NCBI GenBank assembly: GCA_014549065.1
Contig: JACDOX010000080.1
Span: forward strand, 2,330,721 to 2,394,720
Direction of reading: 5' to 3'
Origin: Cardinalis cardinalis
Lineage: Eukaryota; Chordata; Aves; Passeriformes; Cardinalidae
DNA length: 64,000 nucleotides
A model generated the notes under the pieces. The model was not told where the DNA came from and did no database searches. It saw only the letters and a program-made list of their open reading frames with translations. This document shows, in pieces, positions 27,801 through 39,300 of this stretch (its first letter is position 1; every line of letters begins with the position of its first letter). Both the position numbers and the translations under genes were made by a program.

Positions 27801-30194
27801 GATGTTCTTAACAGGATCAAAGACACTTACTTTCATTTCCCTTTATGAAAAAATATTTTCTTTTACCCAACTGAGAGAATGTGAAGAAGAAATCACCATT
27901 TTCTCAGGAAACTGCAATGGGAACAAGCTGCCAAGCATTTCAGCANACAGATTGCAAGGTCTTGCCAATGAAAGCTGCCTATGCAGAGAATTAACCAGTA
28001 CCTGCTTATCTAAACCTCACATTTCCTTCTGCTCAGNGTGAGGTTGACTCTGATTAATTGCCTTAAAAATGTCTTAATACAAAATACATGAAGATACTCT
28101 TTATCTTCCTAATCTTTCCTATGAAAGATAAAATGTTTAAGGTATGGGATGATGTTTAAATAAGCTCTGAACTCTTCAAAGTTTTATGGAAATTATGGTG
28201 CCTTGCTCTTTAAATAAGCTCTCACTAGCATGGACACTTGATTTCAAAAAGAAAGTGACAAACCAGAATCTTTCCTTGCACTTAATTACAGAACTTTCTG
28301 TGAGTCTAATATGCAGCCTGATCTATTTTGAAATTTTTTCAACCANCAAGACTGTTACAAACACTAGGAAATTTTCAGAAATAACAGACTTTTGAAGCCT
28401 TCATTTATATTGACTGGTCATTTGGTGTCAAAAACTGCTGAAAAGTATCAATGCCAAGACTACTCTCTGTTAGGANGTGCATTTCTAATGACTAAAAACT
28501 ACAGTATACCACATAAACACACAACAAAACAGATTCAGAATTTCTACTTCAATATCAAATGACTCAGTTATTTACTTCCAAGGAGTGAGGGGGAAGCTGT
28601 GTGAAGGCAGTGAATGTTTGATTTTGGCACCAAATAAAGACGGGAAGGACAGTTCCATTCTTTTTCTCTTATGTTACTTAAACCCACCTGTATTTATTTC
28701 TTTAACTGCATTTTATAGAAGCAAGTTAAAGACTGTTACTCTTCCACAGAAATATTCTTCAGCTGTGAGTGATGGTATATTTAGTGTTTGTTAAATCCAC
28801 TAAATACCTCAAAAGGCTTTTAGAAAAGGCTGTGTAACCAACGAACTTCAAAAAGTTCTTTAGGGCTCCTCATGCTTCAAAAACTGCTCTATTTTCTTTT
28901 AGTTCTTGAGACTTAGAGGTAAGGATAATAGGAGGAAACTAAGTTTATTCTAATGGTCAGACAGATAATTTATAAGGTGGAATTATTTTTTTCAGAAANT
29001 AACCCGTAGTTTAGGAAACAAAGGACACCTGTCTCATTCTGGCAGCGCAGGAAAATAAGGCCTTAAAGTCAGCAGTCCTGCGATTCCCTGAGCCTTCCAC
29101 CTGTTCTACCACAGGCTGCAANCACAGGTCTGGTGTCTCTGGTGAGCAACTAGCATGAAATCTACGTGGGAAACACATTTTCTGTGAAATATACAGAGAG
29201 AAGAGTAGGAAACGTCCACAGTAAGAAAAGCAGCCTGTCTTGGAGCATAACGATAACCACCAGAAGTGTCTTTGCACACAGAACACAGGAGGTGGGGAAA
29301 AGGTGCTANTGAAAAAGTTGTGTTTACTGGAATCCACAAGCAGTTATGCATATTCCTGCTCACTCTGCCAAGGTAAGAAACAAAGGCTGTCTGAGCTGCG
29401 TTGGTTTAGTAGCACATTAATATGTAAGCAGGCAGATTCTGAACCTAAAACTCACCCCATCACAACAATTAATTGCATATTATCTTGCAGAGGATCCAAT
29501 TCAATAGAANGACTATTACAACATCAATGCTATTAGTGTAAACTCATATTTCTTTTCAAGACTAGAAAAAAATACAACAAAATCAAGAAAGATATCTAAA
29601 TAATTAACCCAGAACGACTCTTCTGCTCTGAAGGACTCAGAAAAAAAAAAGTAATATTCTGTGTAAGAGCATATTAAATAGTTTAAGACTTTTTAAAAAT
29701 TACACCATTTCTATCACATGCTCAGAACTAAATAACCCAAAATATTTTATCTAACTGTTCTGGTTTCTAACAAGCACGTTTGAAGTTGAAAACTCTCTGG
29801 TCCGTTGAAAGAGCTGAAGAGACATAATTGAAACCAGTAACGCATTAAATTAAATGGAGCAAATCTTCACCAATAACACAGAGGCTGTTACCAGTGCCCT
29901 CAGAAATGCCTAATTCTTCATAAATGTCAAGCCCCATTTCACTGCTTATGAGAGAAACTTTCATGAAGTGGGATTATCCTAATGTGTCCATGTGTGCACC
30001 GTGCCCACACACAGATGCAGCCACTCATCATCAGCACCAAATGAGACCACCNGAGTCAGANTATCAACTCTGGGTTNTCGGGTTTTTTTGTTTGTTTTAA
30101 ATTTGTGTCAGCAGGACACAATGGAAAGTGAACAAGGATGTCACAAAGGAATCAGAAGGACTCCAATTTATGCCCAGAGCAAACAAGCTTTTCC

Positions 30195-31660
30195 CTCAGA
30201 CCGGCAGCCTCCCTCAGGGCTCTCGGGTGCCCCACAGCCCCGGCCTTCCCAGCCCTGCCGGAGCACTCGCGCTCTCCTCGGGGAACTCTTCCATGCCGAG
30301 TGTGTACCTTAAACCCCACTCCTGCTGTGCTCGTCCCGTTTGGTCACCTCCAGCACCTCACGCCCGGTGCCTCAATTTGCAGCCGCGCCAGAGCCGAGCG
30401 CCGGCCGCGTCTCAAGGTGAGCCCAAGTCAGCGCCAGTGGAACGGGCACCGGCGGCTGAGCCAACGCCAGAGGCTCATTTGTCATCCCAACTTCCACTCG
30501 ACGCTGCTGATAAAACCCAATCCACCTTGGCCAGCCCTTCCAAAGGGGAGGNGGAAGAGCCGCCGCGCTGCTGGCGGGCCGGGGAGCGCCGTAGCCGTGC
30601 AGAACGCTGCGCAGCGGATCGAGGAGCTCACCTGCCCGCCTCAGCGCGGGGAGGGCGCCCAGGCCCGCGACCGCCGCCCGCGTCCCACCTGTCGGGCGGC
30701 CGAGCATCCCTCAGGCGCCGGTCCCGCCCGCCCCCTCCCGCGCCCCCCGACTCACCNNNNNNNNNNNNNNNNNNNNNNNNNNNNNNNNNNNNNNNNNNNN
30801 NNNNNNNNNNNNNNNNNNNNNNNNNNNNNNNNNNNNNNNNNNNNNNNNNNNNNNNNNNNNNNNNNNNNNNNNNNNNNNNNNNNNNNNNNNNNNNNNNNNN
30901 NNNNNNNNNNNNNNNNNNNNNNNNNNNNNNNNNNNNNNNNNNNNNNNNNNNNNNNNNNNNNNNNNNNNNNNNNNNNNNNNNNNNNNNNNNNNNNNNNNNN
31001 NNNNNNNNNNNNNNNNNNNNNNNNNNNNNNNNNNNNNNNNNNNNNNNNNNNNNNNNNNNNNNNNNNNNNNNNNNNNNNNNNNNNNNNNNNNNNNNNNNNN
31101 NNNNNNNNNNNNNNNNNNNNNNNNNNNNNNNNNNNNNNNNNNNNNNNNNNNNNNNNNNNNNNNNNNNNNNNNNNNNNNNNNNNNNNNNNNNNNNNNNNNN
31201 NNNNNNNNNNNNNNNNNNNNNNNNNNNNNNNNNNNNNNNNNNNNNNNNNNNNNNNNNNNNNNNNNNNNNNNNNNNNNNNNNNNNNNNNNNNNNNNNNNNN
31301 NNNNNNNNNNNNNNNNNNNNNNNNNNNNNNNNNNNNNNNNNNNNNNNNNNNNNNNNNNNNNNNNNNNNNNNNNNNNNNNNNNNNNNNNNNNNNNNNNNNN
31401 NNNNNNNNNNNNNNNNNNNNNNNNNNNNNNNNNNNNNNNNNNNNNNNNNNNNNNNNNNNNNNNNNNNNNNNNNNNNNNNNNNNNNNNNNNCCGGACGGCG
31501 CCCGGGCAGCGCCCCCGAGCCGGCCCCGCTCCTGCCGCCGCGGCCCTGAGGGCAAAATCGCTCCCACCTGCGCTTTGTGCGGCAGCGGCACCGGCAGCCT
31601 CCCCCCGTGCTCTGTGTGCTCCCGGCCAGCGGCGCAGGAAGGGCAGGGCTGGGGCTCCGG
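30195..31660. promoter_or_regulatory. CpG island, probable promoter, interrupted by an assembly gap
   Basis: GC content and CpG density rise sharply from about 30195 and fall again by about 31660, against an AT-rich background. GC-box-like GGGCGG/CCGCCC motifs occur, for example in 30721-30745 on the edge of the gap. The centre (30757-31490) is a run of 734 undetermined bases, typical of GC-rich first exons lost in short-read assemblies. Long open frames crossing the gap on both strands are artefacts of the undetermined bases and the absence of stops in GC-rich DNA. The island is most simply the promoter of a minus-strand gene (donor at the gap edge), but bidirectional activity cannot be excluded. 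A plus-strand AAG|GTGAGC is also present near 30417. Confidence 0.8.
30757..31490 (-). other. Assembly gap that probably hides exon 1 of a minus-strand gene (candidate FAM189A1/ENTREP2)
   Basis: The gap is 734 undetermined bases. Reading the minus strand out of it, the first resolved bases are G|GTGAGTCGG with the donor GT at 30755-30754, a full match to the vertebrate 5' splice-site consensus. An exon therefore probably ends at 30756. In human the gene after TJP1 on the same strand is FAM189A1 (ENTREP2), a transmembrane-protein gene with a very long first intron. Order, orientation and the apparent exon desert to the left fit this. No coding sequence of that gene is visible, so the identity rests on synteny alone. 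Other minus-strand donor-like sites (CAG|GTGAGC near 30635) could be alternatives. Confidence 0.45.
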
Positions 31661-34600
31661 TCTGTGCAGAAGGCGTCTTGAACGGTTTTTATTTTATAGG
31701 GTTTTTTTCCTCACAGTAAACCGTAACCAAGTCTAAGGCACAGCATCCCCAGCAGCAGAAACATACGAGGCTTCTAATTATAAAAACTTCCCAGCCCTGC
31801 TGCTGCTGCCAGCGGGGTCTAGCATGGTAAGGCTGCCCACAGCACCTGAAGCCACTTTTGTGCAGAAGGGAAATCACAGGAATGAGGTATCAACTGCAAA
31901 CAGCTTGGCCTACTCATGAAAAACACGCAAACAGAACTCAAACCCCAGGCAGTCATCTCTATAGTGCAAGATACTACAGTATAACTATACTGCAGTATAT
32001 ACTATGCTATAACTATACTGCAGGATAGTTTAGGTAGTAAAACTATGCCAAGATTAACATGTTTGTAGCACCATAATCTGCTAAAATTGTTTAGTTATGT
32101 TTTTTTTTTAATGCAGGAATTGGTACATGTAGTCTACATATCTGTAATTCTGTGATATTCATTTAAAAAAAAAACCTCAACCCGAACATCACATGTACAC
32201 CAGGTTTAAAACTTTGTATTTGAGGCTCTTTTTCTTTTCTTTTCTTTCAGGAACTTTTCTTAGCATTAAAGAGTTTCCTGGGGAGGTAGTANTGATGAAG
32301 TGTGCCTTGACAGCAAAGTGTCAGAGTAGGTTCCCTCTCTTCATACAATATCCAGATGTTTTACTGTAACAGAAGAAGCCAAAAAAGCTTGCTGCTTTCA
32401 GCTTAATTCACTATCTGTGTCACACAACCTCACAGGATAACAGCTGCTGTTACCCCACCATGGCTGAAATACTGCTCCAGCACACGTGCTAGCCATATTT
32501 TAATCAGAGACAAAAGCACCTGACAAAACTCTACACTGAAGAAACAATTGTTTTGCTACAAGTTTTTAGTCAAATACAGAAGGTACTNCATTAACACTGC
32601 TCATAATCAAAAGAAGAGTTAGCTTACAAGGACATAGACNGGGCGTGATAACAAATAGGAGTCAGCTGGAAACAGCACACCACCACACATTCCCAGCTGA
32701 TATTCCCAAACTGGCTGCTGGCACAGGTGTGCTACCTCCCACCTGAAAGCCCAGGCAGAGCAGATAAATGAAGGCAGGTGGGAATATATGGTTATAGGTC
32801 ACACTGAATTTTTGCTTACACCAGTTCACATCCACTAAAACTAACATCCACTTGTATTTATTTGAGTAGTACTATTTGCTGTCCAACACTGGAAACATTT
32901 TGAAATGCCCCTTTCAAAGTCAAGGAAGAGTCTGTGTTCCAATGTTCTGCCAAATAGAGTGAAAGGTTCTTGCAAAAAGAAACAAAACCAAAGCCCAGAT
33001 GCAAACTGAACCTCTGCAGTCTCCAAGATTAAGTAGCTCATTCTCCATCAAGGCAGAAATGCTTTAGGTTATTCCACAGCAGGACAATCAGAAACCTTAA
33101 TAAATGCATTTAAACCTCTATCTGGGTGCTCTCATTCAGGAACAAGATGGCCCTAGGCCTTGGAGAAATTAGGACACATTACACTGGGGTGTGAATTTAC
33201 ATCTCACTAACTCCCTGTGCTGATACTGTTGTGAGCATTACATACAAAGCAATTTGCCTTCATTTGCAAGGACTTTCTAATTTGTATGTAAAAATAAAAA
33301 TTAAAAAAAAAATAAATCCACATTTGTGGGTAATCCAGAGAAGGATCTGGCACTGCAAATCCACAAGATCATCTGCTGTCCATGAACCTCACATGTGGGT
33401 AAGCTCTCAGGCAATCAATACTTCCACAGCTTCCATTGGCCAACTAAGGCTACCAGAAAAAAATTATTTTGGCTTCCAGTATGAATCCACTGGACTTTAA
33501 ATTGCTTTTTGTCACTTCAATATTTGTGAGCATTCAGATTTAGATAGATACTGTTCAAGATCTGAATTAGCTCTGGATACACTTCTTAGTTTTCTTTAAA
33601 GAGTCTTAGTTGCTGGATTTGTTTGAGAAGTATTTGAGAGCAATTTGGGAAATAGTATTGTCCCTAACTAAAGTAATTTTGCTGAAGAGACCTTTTTGGT
33701 GTACCTCCATTGATATTTTCCAGTGCCAGATCACTGCATGTAACTCTAAGTGGGATGTGGTACTGAAACTTCTTCCAGAACTATGGCCACAAAGGCTTTG
33801 GAATAGCCATGTTTATATGGGAACACTATAAACCACTAATTTTAAATTTACCAAATAATTTGTTTCCCAAAGGCAGCCAGAAGGGCACTAGATATCAGAC
33901 CTTATTATTAGCCTGTTAAAACCCATCAAAANTCAGAAGCCAGTGTGATAATGATGCCACTTTTACCATAACTGTCAACCTTTACTGGCTCCCATCAGTT
34001 CAGAAAGCAGCTCCATCCTCAGGACTGTATTAATGGATAGAAGTTCATATTTATTCTACCTTGCATTTATTCTACCTCACTTTGCACTGCAGTGAATTTC
34101 ATGCATCTGTCTCTTCAACTGTTATTTGAGATTAAGCAAATGGCATTTTCAAGTATGACAGAATTGGAAAAGGAGCAAAGAGAANTAAATTCACAGTTAC
34201 AGCAAAGCCTCTCTTGCCATTACAAAGGTGCCCCACAGGGCACAGATATTGAAAGCATGTCCAAGGGCCCTGCCACTGCCACTTACATCCAGNGTGGCTC
34301 AAATCTGCATCCTTCACATGAGCTCAGGATTTGAAGCAGCCCCTCTCTATGGATGCAGCTTTAAGGACTTACTAAGCACTAACAAACCAGGCTGTCCCAC
34401 ACAGTATATATCTTAAACATGTAGTGGAAATTGGTCAAATGTGGTAACAGCCCTGAAAAATAAAATGCAAACTTTATCTACACATACACACAAAATGAGA
34501 AACCCCCACAAAACATATCTCCTTCCATATCCAACCTTCATCATTCATCTTGATATCTTGACTTAAAATAGATTTATTATTCTAATATTTAACAAGTAAT

Positions 34601-35864
34601 TTCTCAGCCATTCAGATGTTGTTGCATCCCTTTAACACCAGCAGTAGTAATTCCACTTCTTTTGTCNGCCCTTTGATTCCTCAAAAGGAGTCAAGTATCC
34701 AGACCACAACATCCAGGATAAGTTCAATTGAAGCATATAATAATTTCTTGGCACATATATAAAAAATTTAATTATCTTTTTCCATGGCTACACTTCGCCC
34801 TTTTCTAAAAATAACTTGTAAGACACTCCAACATACTTTATCTCAGTTTACCAGGAACCATCCCCAATATATCCAATTTTTACAGAGGTAATGAAATTGG
34901 TTGATGGATATAATTACCTAAATATGAAGTCTGTATCATTGGCAGAACTGAAGAACAACTTATTCTCACATGCCAACTTCTATGCATGGAAGGATATTTG
35001 ATTCCAAAGGCAACAGAAGCTGGTATTTTAGTACATTTAAAAAGAAACTTACATTTTCTTGCATTTGACAGTCAATCTTCCTTAAGTTTATCTTCCAAAA
35101 AATTGTACTGGGCAGGGACAGAAAGAAGGGCAAGACAGCAAATAATAAAGATTTCTTTATCTATACACCACATCCGATTGTAATCAACATCTTGGAGGAA
35201 CTATACTGCTTTACTAGCTTTAGGCTTTGAAAATATAAAAGCCCCCTCATAGTAGCAGATACCAAAATGTGTCAAAGACAACAAGACAATGCATGCCAGT
35301 GCCCACCAGTGTAAGAAGGGATCATAGAGTTAAATCTGCACACTTAAAACCTTATGGTGGCACTGCTATCTTTGGTACTACTTTGCTTCCTGATGACTCT
35401 ACAATTTGCTTAAAATAGGATAACTGCCTCTGACAGACTTGTAGCTAATCAATGAACCTCAAAAATAAAAATTCTCTTCCCACCTCCCTACTTTTATACT
35501 AATAGAACTATCCACTGTGTTTTCGCTTGGCAAATCACATTTACGATGATACTCCCAGCAGTTCTTCTGTGGAAGTGAATGAAGAGCTCACAAAGCACAT
35601 CAATCTGTGTTCAAAAATAGTATGAATAAAAACTTTAAAAATTAATGTGAGGATCAGTAGACTTTGACTAAGCTCTGCTTCTGTGCTTGAATCCTAAATG
35701 CCTATTTATGAAAGCTTTTAAAAGGATATATTAAAAACAAGAGCATCTATCTCACAATCATCAAGAGACCTGCAATGAACCAATGCCTGGACAAAGTCTG
35801 CTTCCAAGAGGTAACNCAAATAAGGGGAACTGTCACATCTCCACTGCAGGCTGCAAAACACACA
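31661..35864. other. Intergenic or promoter-upstream DNA, no recognised gene
   Basis: AT-rich sequence upstream of the minus-strand CpG-island promoter. It contains a short palindromic repeat cluster at 31979-32024 and a TTTTC-type microsatellite near 32230-32250. No exon was recognised. Confidence 0.5.
31979..32024. repeat. 28-bp imperfect tandem repeat with an internal palindrome
   Basis: The sequence ataactatactgcag occurs at 31981 and 32009. The first copy overlaps the perfect 14-bp palindrome tatactgcagtata (31986-31999). Confidence 0.8.
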
Positions 35865-36347
35865 CAGAATATCACACACAGAATGACTGGGTTGGAAGAG
35901 ACCTTCCAGATCATTGAGTCCAACCCATGCCCTAAACGCCTTAACTAAACCATGGCACCCAGTGCCGTATCCGGTCTGGTTTTGAACCATCCAGGGATGG
36001 TGACTGCACCACCTCTCCAGGCAGGCCATTCCAATATTTTATCACTCTTTCTGTGAAAAACTTCCTAATATCCAGCCTATATTTCCCCGATGCAGTTTGA
36101 GATTGTGTGCTCTCATTCTGATGTTTGTTGCCTGGTGAAAGAGCCCAGCCCCCACCTGACCACAGCCACCTTTCAGGGAGTGATAAGGTCATCCCTGAGT
36201 CTGCTTTTCTCCAGGCTGAGCACCCCCAGCTCCCTCAGCTGTTCCTCACAGGGTTTGTGTTCCCAGCCCCTGACCAGCCTCACTGCCTCCTCTGGAGGTT
36301 CTCAATGTCCTTCCCAGACTGAGGCACCCACACCGTCCTTGGTGGGG
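35865..36347 (-). mobile_element. CR1 LINE 3' end, sense on minus strand
   Basis: Read on the minus strand it gives CR1 hallmarks: 'ggctgggaacacaaaccctg', 'ctcagcctggagaaaag', 'aggctggatattaggaag', 'tggcctgcctggagaggtgg', 'gcatgggttggactcaatga' and 'ggtctcttccaacccagtca', followed by the degenerate attctgtgtg terminal repeat at the left end. It is 5'-truncated at about 36347. The copy is less diverged than the one at 2.0-2.6 kb. Confidence 0.93.
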
Positions 36348-39300
36348 TGATTGTGGACACAGGAACCATCCTCTCACTTTTCTCTTAAAGAGCTTGGAGT
36401 TATATGTGGATCCCTGAATGTCTCAACTTTCCTGCACCTATGAATTGGTTTATTACCCCAACCACTCACAGAGCTGAAGGAGACAAAGAAAAGTACCTGC
36501 CATTACTTTACAGCCATTACTGTGGTTCNAAATGTTCTTGCATAGAGGATGATCACAGATCAGTTGGTTTCACGAAAATAGCATCCTTTAACAACATCAT
36601 CTAAGCATATATAAAGCCATAGCAATCACTCCTGTATGTAAGCCAAAAGGGTTTTAAACAAGAAAGCTTTGCAGATAAAAAATGAAAGAAACCTCAATTT
36701 TCATGCTTTAACCTGAAAAAAAGTGTGTCTGTTCTTCAGAAACACCTACCTTGGAATGGCTTCCTCCATGTGAGTGTCCTGGAGTACTACCGACACTCCT
36801 GAAATCAGGATCATTGCTCTGCATTTTATGACTGCTTGAAAGTTCACACTGGGTACACATGATTGGATCTGAAAAGCAGATTGCCCTGTGGTTTTACAAA
36901 TGGCAAGATAGAACTCAGATTTTTTTAAAATGAGACAGATTTCTTTCCCAGATGATCACCCTTAGCCTGGCAGAAAATNTAATCCCAGCAAAAAAACACC
37001 AAAAAGCATAAACCAAAGAAGTACCTGGTATTTTATGTCCAAGCCTTAGCAAAAATAAAACTATTTTAATCAGGACTTAAATCTAAGAAATTAAAACATA
37101 GAAAAATATATATCATTATTACACAAGAAGTTTTAGGCAGCAGTTTTTTGGTGCACTAAATAATACCACTTTTCTTCTGTAAAACGTTAAAATGTCCAAC
37201 ACTTCTGTATAAAAAGTAACAAGTAATAGTGATGAGATTCCTTTTTGATCCCATTACCAAGAGTAAAACAAATGTGGTAGAATCAGCCCGTTCATACTGT
37301 CTACCTCGTACTTCATACGGTCTAGAATGGCTAGACTTCACAGGGCNAGAATCTACTAGATAAAATATTTTCAACTGTAGAAATTAAGTAGCTGAAATTC
37401 CCAAATAAAAACTTAACAATCATTTTTATTAGTTCAAAACCAACCTTTTAGCTAAGCCACTAAAATCCAGATGTAATTTTAAATGAAGACTCATTTTATG
37501 CATTCTCAAGTAGGTTTTTATTTCCTTTACTGAAAGATAAGTGAGTTACATTTTTAAAATTAGAAGTTAAAGACTGTTTTCTGAGAAAAACACCTCTTAA
37601 CATCTTACATGATTCCCAAAATAAAATTNTCAAGAAATTAATTTGTTTTATTTACAGATAAGTAATTTAAAGTATTTAGAATGAAAAAGAAAGAAGTCCA
37701 TAATCCCTCCCCTAACTATCTTGCCGAGATTNTGGATTTTCTAGTAAAGCACATAGAATCTGCTTGTAGGATTCTACCTATTCTTCTTAGACATGAATGT
37801 ATTCCTGAGAAGATAGAGGAGAAACAAGAAAATATTTCCAATCACTATCAAGTAAAAATCAACAAAATTTTACAAAAAACCTTAAGATAGACACACTTTC
37901 TAGGAAATAGCTTATAAAAAGCACATAGTCTTTCCAGCTGTTATTGGTAGATGAGAAAAGCTGTAAACATGGGGCAAAAGGATCTTCCCTGGAGAATCAG
38001 GAATTGGTGTTTGGTGGCTGAGACATTCCAGTTTGCTGCAGAAGCATTGGGTAGGCAATCTTAAATAATTCAGAGCTTGCTTTGCTGCTCTTAGCAATTT
38101 AGTTAAAACTTGATAGATAGATAGATNAACACAGTTTTTCTACTTTGGAAAACTGAGGGGACCAAAATGAATATTCAGCATGGAAACTCAGGTGAGCTGA
38201 AGTTAAGGATTATTAAAGAAACTGGTTCTTGGATGAAGTTATAATTCATGCAGGGCACTTCTTTCATATGAAGCTGCTACTGAAATTTTATTAAATCAGT
38301 CTCCAACATATTGGAGCTTGGATAAATCGGATAATTTTTTTCAACCTTTTTCTTTGTGAAATGTAGCTGCAAATCAGAAGGCAAAAAATGGCTGTCTGGA
38401 TGTATCTGAAATACATTCAAATTAATTAAAGGCACAGTAGAGTGTTTTTTGCAATAACTGACCATACATGATTAGATACATGAACTGTTGCAGTTTTGCC
38501 AGGTGTAAAAGGATTCAGCTGCACACTACCACACCAAAAGGACTGCATGGAGCAGAAACAACTCAGAAGTTGTGCAGTTTTGTCCCCTTGGCAGAACACT
38601 TCCATGGNTAAGCTGGAGCAGCCCTCAGAGCTTTCCTTCCCATGCCCAAAGGCTCCACAGCACCANCCACCCTCCCCTGGCTAATGGAGCTGCAGCCCTG
38701 AATCACATCTGTGACACTCATCCCCTGCCCTAAAGGGGCACTAAAGCACCTCAAGCAGAAGCAACTTTCTGGTGGCACTCAAGGCCCTGCACCACCTTGT
38801 GCCCTTGCTCCACACAGGGAGACAGCAGGATGGTACTGCAAGAAAAACCTGCAGATAGAAGTACACTGGTGTAATATATTGGGATAATATTTTTTAATCC
38901 ATACTCTCTTCTCCAGTCTAGTATTTTCCACCAGTACAGCTGTATTTCTGCAGACATTTACAAATTCTCCTCACTCTCCTTTTTGGTTACCTAGCCCCCA
39001 TGATTCTCTGCATTTCTCTAATCTTTCTAAATACCTCTAGCCTTCCCTAAATAACTCCACATAGAGCTCTGCATTAGGTTTTCAGAGCAACAACATGCAG
39101 AGTAAAAGGAGAAAAATGACATAATTCTTCAGTAATCTATACTTGCAGAGTACACTGGAAGTTTTATTAGGCTATTATAACCTTTCTGCCTTCTATTTTC
39201 TGGTCAAGTCCATTTTGAAAGCAAAAGACCTAAAGAAAGAAAATGCTATGATTTGTTTATTTGAGCATCATACACTACTGTAGCATCCATTTGTTTTAAA

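Larger units (their letters stand above)
11701..30194. other. Long gene-free AT-rich stretch, probably intronic
   Basis: About 18.5 kb with no recognised exon, RNA gene or transposon. It contains low-complexity tracts (T/G-rich 13735-13865, A/C-rich 17160-17285), a near-perfect palindrome at 15104-15142, a 34-bp tandem duplication at 21741-21801 and a short GC-richer patch at about 18480-18610 that I could not assign. Read on the minus strand, it would be first intron of the gene starting at the CpG island. Confidence 0.5.

Noticed and set aside
30752..31591. Minus-strand open frame of 279 codons at the gap
   Set aside because: Nearly all of it is the gap. Only the donor site at its edge is informative.
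30128..31736. Very long open frames (over 470 codons) across the CpG island on the plus strand
   Set aside because: About 245 codons are undetermined bases, and the rest is GC-rich DNA with few stops. There is no recognisable protein.
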